From Polynucleobacter finlandensis (GTDB lineage Bacteria; Pseudomonadota; Gammaproteobacteria; Burkholderiales; Burkholderiaceae), in contig NZ_JACVPS010000003.1 in assembly GCF_018881755.1 (NCBI RefSeq), positions 124,001 to 188,000 on the forward strand: a stretch of DNA of 64,000 bases, given 5' to 3'. Each line of letters starts with the position of its first letter. Positions within the stretch are counted from its first letter, which is position 1. Under the pieces are notes generated by a model. It saw only the letters and a list, made by a program, of their open reading frames with translations. It had not been told where the DNA came from and searched no databases. Shown here in pieces: positions 36,555 through 46,053 of the stretch. Position numbers and translations under genes: made by a program.

Positions 36555-37197
36555 GAACTTTTCCTTTACCTGTTTTTTGTTTGAAGCTGCATAAGGGTTC
36601 CACAATGCATTGCGCACAATCAGGGTTGCGTGCCTTGCAGGTATATCTGCCATGCAGAATAAGCCAATGGTGAGCATCTTGCAAAAACTCTTTTGGAACC
36701 CGCTTTAATAGCTGCTCTTCCACTTTAACCACATCTTTACCAGGTGCTAGTCCAGTCCGATTCGAAACCCGAAATATGTGAGTATCGACAGCAATCGTTG
36801 GTTGTCCAAAAGCGGTATTCAGAATGACGTTGGCTGTTTTTCTGCCGACGCCAGGAAGCGCCTCTAAAGCTTCACGGTTTTGCGGAACTTCACCGCCGTG
36901 CTTTTCTAAAAGGAGGCGACAGGTTTCTTGGATGTGTCTGCCCTTGGAGTTAAATAAGCCAATGTGCTGGATAAAAGGCTTGACACCTTCTTCCCTCAAA
37001 TCTAATAGGGCTTGCGGCGTGTTGGCAATTTTAAAAAGTTTACGCGTACCTTTATTCACTGAGACATCCGTTGCTTGTGCTGATAGCAAGACGGCAATGA
37101 GCAATTCAAAAGGAGAGCTGTACTCTAGTTCAGTTTCTGGATGAGGATTATTGGCTTTGAGTTGCTCAAAGAATGCCCGTCGCTTGTCGAGATTCAT
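36541..37197 (-). CDS. nth: Endonuclease III
   Basis: This bifunctional DNA glycosylase/AP lyase removes oxidised pyrimidines. The helix-hairpin-helix LPGVGRKTANVIL contains catalytic Lys120, and Asp138 follows in AVDTHIFR; both match E. coli numbering. The C-terminus carries the 4Fe-4S loop C-x6-C-x2-C-x5-C (CKARNPDCAQCIVEPLC). The length is 218 residues. It overlaps rsxB by four bases, a neighbour pair also seen in other proteobacteria (rsx-nth). Confidence 0.96.
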   Translation of the reverse strand: MNLDKRRAFFEQLKANNPHPETELEYSSPFELLIAVLLSAQATDVSVNKGTRKLFKIANTPQALLDLREEGVKPFIQHIGLFNSKGRHIQETCRLLLEKHGGEVPQNREALEALPGVGRKTANVILNTAFGQPTIAVDTHIFRVSNRTGLAPGKDVVKVEEQLLKRVPKEFLQDAHHWLILHGRYTCKARNPDCAQCIVEPLCSFKQKTGKGKVRGDI

Positions 37198-37895
37198 AAT
37201 TGTGACTTTGCTTTTGCCGCTCTTTCCATTGCCGCAGCAATAATGGCGCGTTTACGCTCTTGCTCTTTTTTCTCTGCATCAGAGGAGGGGGATTCGGCAT
37301 TAATAGCCGCCAGTTTGGTTGTCGCTTTTTTAGCGAGACGTTCATCGTTATCGCGTTTTTCGCGATCAAGACGCAGTGCTCTAGATTGATAGCGATCTCG
37401 CGCTTCATCTGCGAGCTCTTGCGACCAGGCATTCCAACCAGTTTGATGATCAGTTACATCAATCATGGTGATGCAGTCAACAGGGCATGGTGGGATACAA
37501 AGATCACAACCAGTGCACCACTCAGGCAAAACAATATGCATTTGTTTCGAAGCGCCAACAATCGCATCAACAGGGCAGGCCTGAATACAAAGAGTGCAGC
37601 CAATACATTTCTGGGGATCAATGAAGGCTACAGGCCGTGGTCGTTCCGGGCCACACTCAGGGTCAATAGTCGAGTTGAGTACAAAAGCATCTTGTGGATA
37701 TACCGATTCAAGAACAGCGCTGAGTCTTACTATGCCCTCAACGCCACCAGGTGGGCAGCGATTGGGTTTGGCCTCTCCTGAGGCCAGGGCTTGCGCATAC
37801 CCTCTGCAATCAGGGTAGCCGCATTTAGTACATTGTGTTTGGGGAAGAAGATCCTCTAGGCGATCGATTAGTTCACTGGCCTGTTTGATCTTCAT
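37194..37895 (-). CDS. rsxB: RsxB/RnfB-like ferredoxin subunit (orphan)
   Basis: A 233-residue iron-sulfur protein with an N-terminal four-Cys 4Fe-4S domain (CTKCGYPDCRGYAQAL ... CPPGG), and two bacterial ferredoxin clusters (CIGCTLCIQACPVDAI and CTGCDLCIPPCPVDCI). The C-terminal 70 residues are Lys/Glu/Ala-rich. In the full Rsx/Rnf complex RnfB passes electrons to membrane partners, but no rsxA/C/D/G/E is nearby and the usual N-terminal membrane helix is missing. It may act as a soluble electron carrier, perhaps for Nth. That role is inference. Confidence 0.87.
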   Translation of the reverse strand: MKIKQASELIDRLEDLLPQTQCTKCGYPDCRGYAQALASGEAKPNRCPPGGVEGIVRLSAVLESVYPQDAFVLNSTIDPECGPERPRPVAFIDPQKCIGCTLCIQACPVDAIVGASKQMHIVLPEWCTGCDLCIPPCPVDCITMIDVTDHQTGWNAWSQELADEARDRYQSRALRLDREKRDNDERLAKKATTKLAAINAESPSSDAEKKEQERKRAIIAAAMERAAKAKSQL

Positions 37896-37917
37896 TACGT
37901 ATCAGATCCTGAAAGAA

Positions 37918-37940
37918 TTAGAAGCCACAAGGGCTTCTAA
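37918..37940 (-). terminator. Possible terminator after phaZ
   Basis: A nine-pair stem TTAGAAGCC / GGCTTCTAA with a five-base loop lies just downstream of the phaZ stop on the minus strand. The T-run is weak (AATTCTTTC), so efficiency is doubtful. Confidence 0.45.
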
Positions 37941-37950
37941 TGATTACGGA

Positions 37951-39240
37951 TTATTTGGCATCCAGTTTAGGAAGTCTTGCTTTAGTCTTTCGCTGGGCTG
38001 GTTGATGGTCGCGAATGAAGGATTTAATTTTTGGATAAACCTTATCTCTCCAGCGACGACCTGCAAAGATGCCGTAGTGACCGGCGCCTGCAACTTCGTA
38101 ATGATCTTTATCGGTTTTTGGAATACCAAGGCAAAGACCATGTGCAGAACGCGTCTGACCGCTGCCAGAGATATCGTCCAACTCACCTTCAATAGTAAGT
38201 AAGGCGGTTTTCTGAATGTCTTGTGGCTTGACTAATTTGCCAGCAACTTCCCATGTCCCATTTGGCAATGCATAGTCTTGGAATACTGTCTTGATGGTAT
38301 CTAAGTAGTACTTGGCGTCCATATCCAATACTGCGTTGTATTCGTCGTAGAAGCGGATATGCGATTCAGCATCTTGTTCATCGCCACGCACTAGGTTTTG
38401 GAAGTAATCCCAGTGAGATTGCAAATGATTTTGCGGGTTCATCGCAATAAAGCCAGTGTGCTGCAAGAAGCCAGGGTAAACCTTGCGGCCAGCACCAGGA
38501 TAGCCGGGTGGCACCTTGTAAACCACATGACTTTCAAACCAATCGTACGATTTTTGATCAGCCAAATTGTTGACTGCAGTTGGTGATTTACGTGCGTCAA
38601 TTGGACCGCCCATCATGATCATCGAAGCGGGAGTTTCTTCTCCCGCAGAAGCCATAAGAGAGATGGCGCCCAAGGTAGGGACGGTTGGCTGACATACAGA
38701 GATCACGTGCAAGTCTTTTGCACCAATGGTTCTAATGAATTCTTGAATGTAATGAACGTAATCATCTAGGCTAAAGCTGCCATCTTCAGCGGGAACGACG
38801 CGGGCATCGATCCAGTCGGTGATATACACCTTGTGATCTTGCAGTAATGTCTTAACAGTATCGCGCAATAGCGTCGAGTGGTGACCAGAAAGCGGGGCAA
38901 CTAGAAGCACTACTGGATCTTCTTTTAATTTTTTGATGACTTCAACATCATCAGAAAAACGTTTAAAGCGAATGAGTTTGCAGAAAGGCTTGGCTATTGT
39001 GGTCATCTCATGAATGGCAACTTCACGACCATGGGCCTGCACAGAGCGGATACCAAACTCAGGTTTTTTATAGTCCTTACCTAAGCGGTAGAGTAATTCA
39101 TAGCTGGCGGCTAAGCGCTCAGAACCGGGAACCTTTGAAGCAGGATTTGAGGCATTAATAAAAGCCTCAGAAGCAGCGCGAGCCCACGAACTAACAGGTT
39201 GAAGTAATGCTTTTTGAAACTCGTGCAATTGGTATAGCAT
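37951..39240 (-). CDS. phaZ: Intracellular polyhydroxybutyrate depolymerase
   Basis: This 429-residue enzyme degrades stored PHB granules. It has the intracellular depolymerase N-terminus (MLYQLHEFQKALLQPVSSWA) and an alpha/beta-hydrolase core in which the nucleophile is Cys183 in VISVCQPTVP rather than Ser, as is typical of the Cupriavidus-type PhaZ group. The catalytic Asp is probably in EGELDDISG and the His in GAGHYGIFAGRRW. It indicates that the organism makes PHB. It stands alone on the minus strand. Confidence 0.93.
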   Translation of the reverse strand: MLYQLHEFQKALLQPVSSWARAASEAFINASNPASKVPGSERLAASYELLYRLGKDYKKPEFGIRSVQAHGREVAIHEMTTIAKPFCKLIRFKRFSDDVEVIKKLKEDPVVLLVAPLSGHHSTLLRDTVKTLLQDHKVYITDWIDARVVPAEDGSFSLDDYVHYIQEFIRTIGAKDLHVISVCQPTVPTLGAISLMASAGEETPASMIMMGGPIDARKSPTAVNNLADQKSYDWFESHVVYKVPPGYPGAGRKVYPGFLQHTGFIAMNPQNHLQSHWDYFQNLVRGDEQDAESHIRFYDEYNAVLDMDAKYYLDTIKTVFQDYALPNGTWEVAGKLVKPQDIQKTALLTIEGELDDISGSGQTRSAHGLCLGIPKTDKDHYEVAGAGHYGIFAGRRWRDKVYPKIKSFIRDHQPAQRKTKARLPKLDAK

Positions 39241-39271
39241 GGTGCCTCCAGTAAATCAGTGTAACCGCTTA

Positions 39272-40471
39272 TTACGCTAGAACGCGGGCGATAGCTTTCG
39301 CCACCTTATCAATATTTTTGGTATTGAGTGCAGCAACGCAAATACGTCCAGTAGAGAGGGCATAAATACCATCTTCTTTTTGCAGGCGTTCAACTTGCTC
39401 GACAGTTAAGCCGGAGTAAGAAAACATTCCTCGCTGCGCTTCGATGAAAGCAAAGTCTTGCTGAACACCAGCAGCGGCGAGTTTTTCGACGAGTGCATGA
39501 CGCATCGATTTAATTCGATCGCGCATCTCAGCTAATTCATCCTCCCAGAGTTTTCTGAGCTCTGGAGAGTTCAGTACGGTAGCGGCAATTGCTGCACCAT
39601 GAGTCGGTGGGTTTGAGTAATTGGTACGGATGACGCGCTTCAATTGTGAGAGCACACGAGTGGATTCATCTTTGCTTTGAGTCACGATAGACAGGGCGCC
39701 AACGCGCTCGCCGTAGAGTGAGAAAGACTTCGAGAATGAGCTCGATACAAAGAAAGACATGCCAGATTCTGAAAAGAGACGAACTGCAATACCGTCTTGC
39801 TCAATCCCAGCAGCAAAGCCTTGATAAGCCATATCCAAGAAAGGAATAAATCCTTTCGCTTTGCAGATCTCAATGACTTGGCGCCATTGCGCTTCGGTAA
39901 TGTCTGCGCCGGTTGGGTTATGACAGCAAGCATGCAACAAGACTGTAGTGTTCTTTGGGAAGGATTCTAAAGATTTCACCATGCCGTCGAAATCAACACC
40001 GCGCGTTTTGCCATCGAAGTAGGTGTACTCAACAACATCAAACCCAGCAGATTCAAAAATGCCGCGATGGTTTTCCCAAGTTGGATTACTGATAGCGCAG
40101 GGAGCATTTAAATTGAGGCGCTTAATAAAGTCAGCGCCAACGCGCAGGGCACCAGTACCACCAAGACACTCGGCCGTCACAACGCGACCGTCTTTAATCA
40201 AAGAAGAGTCTGCACCAAACAACAGGTTTTGGACGGCACTGTTATAGGGATTTGGACCTTCGATAGGAATGTAGCTACGTGGTGAGCGCTTTGCAACGAT
40301 ACCTTCTTCAGCCTGAATAACTGCCTTTAAAAGAGGTACCTTGCCTTCGTCGGTGTAATACACGCCCACACCTAGATTTACCTTATCTGGACGCTGATCA
40401 GCAACGTAGGCTTCTGTGAGGCCGAAAATAGGGTCTTTTGGGGCTAGCTGGACTGAGGAAAACAAGGTCAT
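39272..40471 (-). CDS. tyrB: Aromatic/aspartate aminotransferase
   Basis: This 399-residue PLP aminotransferase of family Ia transfers amino groups between aspartate or aromatic amino acids and 2-oxoglutarate. Motifs: NLGVGVYYTDEGKVPLL, HACCHNPTGADITEAQW and the PLP lysine in SSSFSKSFSLYGERVG. The sequence is close to both AspC and TyrB, so substrate range is uncertain. It is divergent from uvrB across about 150 bases that hold both promoters. Confidence 0.9.
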   Translation of the reverse strand: MTLFSSVQLAPKDPIFGLTEAYVADQRPDKVNLGVGVYYTDEGKVPLLKAVIQAEEGIVAKRSPRSYIPIEGPNPYNSAVQNLLFGADSSLIKDGRVVTAECLGGTGALRVGADFIKRLNLNAPCAISNPTWENHRGIFESAGFDVVEYTYFDGKTRGVDFDGMVKSLESFPKNTTVLLHACCHNPTGADITEAQWRQVIEICKAKGFIPFLDMAYQGFAAGIEQDGIAVRLFSESGMSFFVSSSFSKSFSLYGERVGALSIVTQSKDESTRVLSQLKRVIRTNYSNPPTHGAAIAATVLNSPELRKLWEDELAEMRDRIKSMRHALVEKLAAAGVQQDFAFIEAQRGMFSYSGLTVEQVERLQKEDGIYALSTGRICVAALNTKNIDKVAKAIARVLA

Positions 40472-40619
40472 TTGGAGGTCGTATACGATAGTTAAAAGGA
40501 TCTTTTGATACTAAAAAACGTTCAATTCTGTTTAATTTGGCTTAATTGTTGGGTTTTGAGGCTAGATTCAACTTTTTTCCAATAAAAACGGCAAAATCAT
40601 CGTTTGTACAAAATTCGCT

Positions 40620-42794
40620 GTGAAAAAACTCACAGATGAAATGATAGCTGAGATGCCCCCTAAGTTGCCTAAAACTGCTCCAAAAACCCAAGCTGTTGAT
40701 CTCCCAAAAGCACCTGTGGCCGACCCCTTGGGCGAGGCAGGTCACGACCTAGATCCAGCCAAGTTTGTTTCATTTCCGGATTCCCCGTTTCAGTTGTATC
40801 AGCCATTCCCGCCAGCAGGCGATCAACCAGCGGCAATTGACGCTCTAGTTGCCGGAATTGATGATGGTTTGACTTTTCAGACCCTTTTAGGGGTTACCGG
40901 CTCTGGCAAGACTTTCACGATGGCCAATGTGATTGCCAGAACCGGACGGCCAGCTATCGTTTTTGCCCCAAATAAGACCTTAGCAGCGCAGCTTTATAGC
41001 GAATTCCGAGAGTTTTTCCCACGCAATGCAGTGGAGTACTTCGTCAGTTACTACGATTACTACCAACCTGAGGCATACGTCCCTACGCGGGATTTGTTTA
41101 TTGAAAAAGATTCATCCATCAATGAGCACATCGAACAGATGCGACTGTCTGCTACAAAAAGCTTATTAGAGCGACGTGATGTCATCATCGTTGCGACTGT
41201 GTCTGCGATTTACGGTATCGGCAATCCTGGTGACTATCACAGCATGGTGATGACTTTGCGTCCTGGCGACAAGATGAGCCAGCGCGATATTTTGATGCGC
41301 TTGATCGCCATGCAATACGACCGCAATGAAATTGACTTTAAACGTGGTGTATTTCGCGTGCGAGGCGACACGATTGATATTTTCCCAGCCGAACATAATG
41401 AGTTAGCTGTGAGAGTGGAATTGTTTGATGATGTAGTTGAAAGCTTGCAATTCTTTGATCCGCTCACTGGAAGAATTCGCCAGAAAATTCCTCGCTTTAC
41501 TGTCTACCCAAGCTCTCACTATGTAACCCCACGCGAGACAGTTCTCAAAGCCATTGAAACCATCAAGACTGAACTGCGTATTCGCTTAGATGAGTTTGTC
41601 AAAGATGGCAAGTTGGTTGAGGCGCAACGCCTTGAGCAACGTACCCGCTTTGATCTAGAGATGCTCAACGAGTTGGGCTTTTGTAAAGGAATTGAGAACT
41701 ACTCCCGCCATCTCTCAGGCGCCATGCCTGGAGAGGCGCCGCCTACCTTAGTGGATTACTTGCCCAATGATGCGTTGATGTTTTTAGATGAGAGCCACGT
41801 TTTAATTGGACAACTCAACGCGATGTACAACGGCGATAAATCACGTAAAAGTACCTTGGTTGAATTTGGTTTCCGTTTGCCTTCTGCGATGGATAACCGA
41901 CCACTCAAGTTCTCTGAATTCGAAACGAAGATGCGTCAAACCGTTTTTGTTTCTGCAACGCCTGCTGATTATGAAAATACACATACCGGCCAAGTAGTGG
42001 AGCAAGTTGCTAGACCGACTGGTTTGGTTGATCCTGAAATTGAAGTCTTACCCGCTAGCTCACAAGTTGATGACTTGTTGGGTCAGATTCATGAGCGCGT
42101 CAAAGTACGCGAGCGCGTTTTAGTGACCGTGCTGACAAAACGCATGGCAGAACAGTTAACCGACTATCTCTCGGATCATGGTGTGAAGGTACGTTATGTC
42201 CACTCTGATATCGATACTGTTGAGCGAGTAGAAATTTTGCGAGACCTCCGTCTGGGAGTATTCGATGTTTTGGTAGGTATTAATCTATTGCGCGAAGGCC
42301 TGGATATTCCGGAGGTTTCTTTGGTGGCCATTTTGGATGCCGATAAAGAAGGTTTCTTGCGCTCTGAACGTAGTTTGATTCAGACCATCGGCCGTGCCGC
42401 CAGAAATATACGCGGCAAAGCCATTTTGTACGCCGATCGCATTACCGACTCCATGAAGCGTGCGATGGGGGAAACAGAGCGCCGCAGAACTAAGCAAATT
42501 GCCTTTAATAAACTTCATGGCATAGAGCCCAGAGGTGTGACCAAGCGGATTAAGGACATTATTGATGGCGTTTATGACGTCAATGAGAAGCGCTCAGAGA
42601 TGCAGGTAGCCGAGGAGAGGGCTCGGTATGAAGATATGAGCGAGAAGGACCTGTCGGGCGAAATTAAGCGCTTAGAGAAGCAAATGAACGCCGAGGCTAA
42701 GAATTTGGAGTTTGAAAAGGCGGCTGCTACCCGAGACCGCCTCACAAAGGTCAAAGAAATGGCTTTTGGAGCCCGTTCCCGGGATGGCCTTTAG
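40620..42794 (+). CDS. uvrB: Excinuclease ABC subunit B
   Basis: UvrB verifies damage and with UvrA and UvrC carries out nucleotide excision repair. The helicase core has Walker A GVTGSGKT (near residue 91), the beta-hairpin [22 protein letters not shown] and helicase motifs through QTIGRAARN. The C-terminal UVR motif ([22 protein letters not shown]) that binds UvrC is intact. The start is GTG at 40620; the first 50 residues are a Pro/Ala/Lys-rich extension before [14 protein letters not shown]. No clear LexA box was seen upstream. Confidence 0.96.
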   Translation: MKKLTDEMIAEMPPKLPKTAPKTQAVDLPKAPVADPLGEAGHDLDPAKFVSFPDSPFQLYQPFPPAGDQPAAIDALVAGIDDGLTFQTLLGVTGSGKTFTMANVIARTGRPAIVFAPNKTLAAQLYSEFREFFPRNAVEYFVSYYDYYQPEAYVPTRDLFIEKDSSINEHIEQMRLSATKSLLERRDVIIVATVSAIYGIGNPGDYHSMVMTLRPGDKMSQRDILMRLIAMQYDRNEIDFKRGVFRVRGDTIDIFPAEHNELAVRVELFDDVVESLQFFDPLTGRIRQKIPRFTVYPSSHYVTPRETVLKAIETIKTELRIRLDEFVKDGKLVEAQRLEQRTRFDLEMLNELGFCKGIENYSRHLSGAMPGEAPPTLVDYLPNDALMFLDESHVLIGQLNAMYNGDKSRKSTLVEFGFRLPSAMDNRPLKFSEFETKMRQTVFVSATPADYENTHTGQVVEQVARPTGLVDPEIEVLPASSQVDDLLGQIHERVKVRERVLVTVLTKRMAEQLTDYLSDHGVKVRYVHSDIDTVERVEILRDLRLGVFDVLVGINLLREGLDIPEVSLVAILDADKEGFLRSERSLIQTIGRAARNIRGKAILYADRITDSMKRAMGETERRRTKQIAFNKLHGIEPRGVTKRIKDIIDGVYDVNEKRSEMQVAEERARYEDMSEKDLSGEIKRLEKQMNAEAKNLEFEKAAATRDRLTKVKEMAFGARSRDGL

Positions 42795-42836
42795 TTTTTT
42801 GGGATAATTCCTGAGCGGATTGGTGGGGTATATGGT

Positions 42837-42861
42837 ATAGTTGACTGGAATAGTCGGGTAT
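42837..42861 (+). promoter_or_regulatory. Type 1 IscR binding site
   Basis: The 25 bases read ATAGTTGACT, then GGAA, then TAGTCGGGTAT. They match the E. coli type 1 IscR consensus (ATASYYGACTRwwwYAGTCRRSTAT) at all but one degenerate position. The site lies 51 bases before iscR, so the [2Fe-2S] form of IscR probably represses its own operon. Confidence 0.85.
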
Positions 42862-42911
42862 TACCGATTCGACTGTTAGCTGTCCATAACAATCCATTAC
42901 CAAGGTGACAT

Positions 42912-43481
42912 ATGAGACTTACAACTAAAGGCCGTTTTGCTGTAACTGCAATGATCGATTTAGCCCTGCGCGAAACGCATGGCCCTGTAACGCTGGCTGG
43001 AATTAGCCAAAGACAAAAAATTTCCCTCTCTTACTTAGAACAGTTATTCGGCAAATTACGCCGTTTCAATATTGTGGAGAGCACTCGCGGTCCTGGCGGT
43101 GGTTATACCCTGGCGCGTAAAGCTAATGAAATCAGCGTAGCCGACATTATTGTTGCCGTTGACGAACCATTAGATGCAACCCAATGTGGTGGCAAAGGAA
43201 ATTGCCATAGCGATGAAGAAAATCATGGCCTCTGTATGACGCATGACCTCTGGACGAATCTCAACTCTAAAATGGTTGATTACCTAAGTTCCGTGTCTTT
43301 GCGTGATTTAGTTCAGCAACAAGAGGGTCGCGGCATTGTGCTGCATGACCTGCGTCATAAGAAAATCAAAATTGAAGGCGTGAAGTCTGAGAAGACTGCG
43401 CCAGTAGTAGCAGCGAAAAAAGAGGTCGCCCCCAAGAAACCTCTCGTGAACTCCGTTTTTAATCTGGCTCAGCAAAGCTAA
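42912..43481 (+). CDS. iscR: Iron-sulfur cluster regulator IscR
   Basis: This Rrf2-family transcription factor senses Fe-S status through a [2Fe-2S] cluster. The winged-helix domain (MRLTTKGRFAVTAMIDLAL ... RGPGGGYTLAR) is standard. The cluster ligands are Cys92, Cys98 and Cys108, with His111. E. coli has Cys92/98/104 and His107, so four extra residues sit between the second and third Cys. The C-terminus is a Lys/Ala-rich tail. It is the first gene of the isc operon, behind a type 1 IscR site. Confidence 0.95.
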   Translation: MRLTTKGRFAVTAMIDLALRETHGPVTLAGISQRQKISLSYLEQLFGKLRRFNIVESTRGPGGGYTLARKANEISVADIIVAVDEPLDATQCGGKGNCHSDEENHGLCMTHDLWTNLNSKMVDYLSSVSLRDLVQQQEGRGIVLHDLRHKKIKIEGVKSEKTAPVVAAKKEVAPKKPLVNSVFNLAQQS

Positions 43482-43512
43482 ACACTAGCAAGCCAATTTT
43501 TATAAGTAAATC

Positions 43513-44772
43513 ATGAACGCACCACAAGACATTCCAGCACAAGCGGTTCCGATGTTTAGTCCTAAGCACTTTCCGGTGTATATGGATTACTCAGCTACAA
43601 CGCCGATTGATCCACGCGTGGTGGATAAGATGTTGCCTTATTTGCGTGAGCAATTTGGTAATGCTGCATCCCGTAGCCATGCTTATGGCTGGGCTGCGGA
43701 AGAGGCGGTTGAGTGGGCGCGTTCAGAAGTAGCTCTATTAGTACATGCTGATCCAAGAGAGATCGTATGGACTAGCGGCGCTACTGAAAGTATTAATTTG
43801 GCATTAAAAGGCGCCGCCCATTTCTACAAAGATAAGGGTAAGCACATCATCACCGTAAAGACTGAGCACAAGGCCACTTTAGATACTTGTCGTGAGTTAG
43901 AGCGTGAAGGCTACGAAGTCACTTATTTAGATGTATTGCCCAACGGCATGATCGACATTGAGCAGCTCGAAAAAGCAATGACTCCTGGCACCATCATTGT
44001 GTCAGTGATGTTTGTGAATAATGAAATTGGCGTAGTACAAGACATTCCGAAAATCGGTGACTTGTGTCGTTCACGGGGTGTCATTTTTCATGTGGATGCA
44101 GCGCAAGCTACTGGCAAAGTAGAAATTGATTTAGAAAAGCTCAAAGTAGACCTCATGAGTTTTTCTGCTCACAAGACTTATGGCCCTAAGGGGATTGGCG
44201 CTTTGTTTGTGCGTCGTAAACCGCGCATTCGGATTGAGGCGCAGATTCATGGTGGCGGTCATGAGCGCGGGATGCGTTCTGGCACCTTGGCGGTTCACCA
44301 AATCGTTGGTATGGGGGAAGCCTTCCGCATTGCCCGTATTGAAATGGCTGAAGAAAATAAACGCATTCGTGCCTTACGTGATCGTTTATTAGCTGGCTTG
44401 AAAGATATTGAAGAGGTTTATGTCAATGGCGACATGGATCATCGCGTTCCACACAACCTCAACATCAGCTTTAATTATGTTGAAGGTGAATCGATGTTGA
44501 TGGCCTTGAAAGATTTGGCGATCTCATCAGGCTCTGCTTGTACCTCTGCTTCATTAGAACCTTCTTATGTATTGCGCGCCTTAGGCCGTAACGATGAATT
44601 AGCCCATAGCTCCATTCGTTTTACATTGGGCCGTTTCACAACTGAAGAGGAAGTGGATTTCACGATCAAGTTGGTAAAAGAGAAGATCGCCAAGTTGCGT
44701 GAGCTCTCACCATTGTGGGAAATGTTTAAAGATGGAATCGATCTGAGCACGATTCAGTGGGCTGCACACTAA
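43513..44772 (+). CDS. iscS: Cysteine desulfurase IscS
   Basis: This PLP enzyme takes sulfur from cysteine and passes it as a persulfide to IscU and tRNA-thiolation partners. Motifs: [29 protein letters not shown], the PLP lysine in [14 protein letters not shown] and the mobile-loop Cys343 in [20 protein letters not shown]. At 419 residues it has about 15 more at the N-terminus than E. coli IscS; the ATG at 43513 is the first in frame. It lies 31 bases after iscR. Confidence 0.96.
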   Translation: MNAPQDIPAQAVPMFSPKHFPVYMDYSATTPIDPRVVDKMLPYLREQFGNAASRSHAYGWAAEEAVEWARSEVALLVHADPREIVWTSGATESINLALKGAAHFYKDKGKHIITVKTEHKATLDTCRELEREGYEVTYLDVLPNGMIDIEQLEKAMTPGTIIVSVMFVNNEIGVVQDIPKIGDLCRSRGVIFHVDAAQATGKVEIDLEKLKVDLMSFSAHKTYGPKGIGALFVRRKPRIRIEAQIHGGGHERGMRSGTLAVHQIVGMGEAFRIARIEMAEENKRIRALRDRLLAGLKDIEEVYVNGDMDHRVPHNLNISFNYVEGESMLMALKDLAISSGSACTSASLEPSYVLRALGRNDELAHSSIRFTLGRFTTEEEVDFTIKLVKEKIAKLRELSPLWEMFKDGIDLSTIQWAAH

Positions 44773-44801
44773 GAATATTGAAAAGATAAAGAGAAAATAT
44801 C

Positions 44802-45188
44802 ATGGCATATAGCGAAAAAGTAATCGATCATTATGAAAATCCCCGCAACGTAGGTTCATTTGCGAAGGGTGACGACAACGTAGGCACTGGCATGGTCGGT
44901 GCACCGGCATGCGGCGATGTAATGAAATTACAAATCCGTGTGAATGATCAAGGCGTGATTGAGGACGCAAAATTTAAGACCTACGGTTGTGGTTCTGCGA
45001 TTGCCTCCTCATCCCTTGTGACTGAATGGGTCAAGGGCAAGACCTTGGATCAAGCTTTAGAGATTAAGAACTCTTTGATTGCTGAAGAATTGGCTTTGCC
45101 GCCTGTGAAGATTCACTGCTCGATTTTGGCTGAAGATGCCATCAAGGCAGCGGTAGCGGATTACAAAGAAAAACATCCGGCGAAATAA
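44802..45188 (+). CDS. iscU: Fe-S cluster scaffold IscU
   Basis: This 128-residue scaffold assembles new [2Fe-2S] clusters. The three ligand cysteines Cys37, Cys63 and Cys106 have the same numbers as in E. coli, with the Asp after Cys37 (ACGDV). The HscA-recognition motif appears as LPPVKIH, equivalent to LPPVK. It lies between iscS and iscA with short spacers. Confidence 0.97.
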   Translation: MAYSEKVIDHYENPRNVGSFAKGDDNVGTGMVGAPACGDVMKLQIRVNDQGVIEDAKFKTYGCGSAIASSSLVTEWVKGKTLDQALEIKNSLIAEELALPPVKIHCSILAEDAIKAAVADYKEKHPAK

Positions 45189-45207
45189 GTAAAAAACGAA
45201 CGACATC

Positions 45208-45531
45208 ATGGCAATTACCTTAACCGATAAAGCAGCGCAGCACGTTCAACGTAATTTAGATAAGCGCGGCAAGGGCTGTGGCTTACGCTTAGGCGTACGC
45301 ACTACCGGCTGCTCTGGGTTGGCTTATCAATTGGAATATGTTGATGAGTCCGCTCCTGAAGATACGATGTTTGAGTCCAATGGTATTAAGGTCTTTATTG
45401 ACCCTAAGAGCTTGGCTTATTTAGATGGAACAGAATTAGATTTTGTGCGTGAGGGTTTGAACGAAGGATTTAAGTTTCAAAATCCAAACGTAAAAGATGA
45501 GTGTGGTTGTGGCGAATCCTTCCGCGTCTGA
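45208..45531 (+). CDS. iscA: A-type Fe-S carrier IscA
   Basis: This 107-residue A-type carrier delivers clusters or iron to apoproteins. Cys35 ([17 protein letters not shown]), Cys99 and Cys101 (DECGCGESF) match E. coli IscA exactly. The 3' end overlaps hscB by 35 bases, tying their translation. Confidence 0.96.
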   Translation: MAITLTDKAAQHVQRNLDKRGKGCGLRLGVRTTGCSGLAYQLEYVDESAPEDTMFESNGIKVFIDPKSLAYLDGTELDFVREGLNEGFKFQNPNVKDECGCGESFRV

Positions 45532-46036
45532 CGATTACTTTCGCTTTTTTGGTTTAAATCAGCAATTCAACATCGATTTGCCTGTCTTAGATCAGGCTTA
45601 CCTTGCTATTCAGAAGGAGGTACATCCCGATCGCCATGCTCGTGGCAGTGATACCGAACAGCGCCTAGCAATGCAGATGGCGACTTTTGCTAACACGGCA
45701 TTTCAAACTCTAAAGAACCCAATTCAGCGTGGCCTTTATCTATGCAAATTGCATGGTGTAGACGCTAAGCTGGAAACCAATACCGCGATGCCAGCTGCTT
45801 TCTTAATGAAGCAGATGGAATGGCGTGAGAGCTTGGATGAACAGGCTGAAGATCTACCTGGCCTTGAAGTGCTAATGGATGAAGTCAACCAAGTCAAGCA
45901 AGAAACCATTGCCGAAGTGGTTCAAGCCATTGATGCTGCTAAGAACTATGTGCGGGCTGCCGAGTTATTAAGAGGCCTGCTATTCATCGATAAGTTTGCT
46001 ATTGAACTCGATGACGCTATTGCGGCTTTGGCTTAG
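45497..46036 (+). CDS. hscB: Co-chaperone HscB
   Basis: This J-domain co-chaperone guides IscU to HscA and stimulates its ATPase. The J-domain HPD is in [11 protein letters not shown] near residue 43, and the C-terminal three-helix part binds IscU. The ATG at 45497 lies inside iscA; no later ATG precedes the DDYFRFFGL start of the domain. The length is 179 residues. Confidence 0.95.
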   Translation: MSVVVANPSASDDYFRFFGLNQQFNIDLPVLDQAYLAIQKEVHPDRHARGSDTEQRLAMQMATFANTAFQTLKNPIQRGLYLCKLHGVDAKLETNTAMPAAFLMKQMEWRESLDEQAEDLPGLEVLMDEVNQVKQETIAEVVQAIDAAKNYVRAAELLRGLLFIDKFAIELDDAIAALA

Positions 46037-46053
46037 CTTTAAACTAACAGATC

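Noticed and set aside
36555-36677. Upstream extension of the DUF1841 frame
   Set aside because: It lies inside nth and the GTG at 36554 has a clear ribosome-binding site and the family N-terminus.
40472-40619. LexA (SOS) box before uvrB
   Set aside because: No CTGT-N8-ACAG match was found in the divergent gap.
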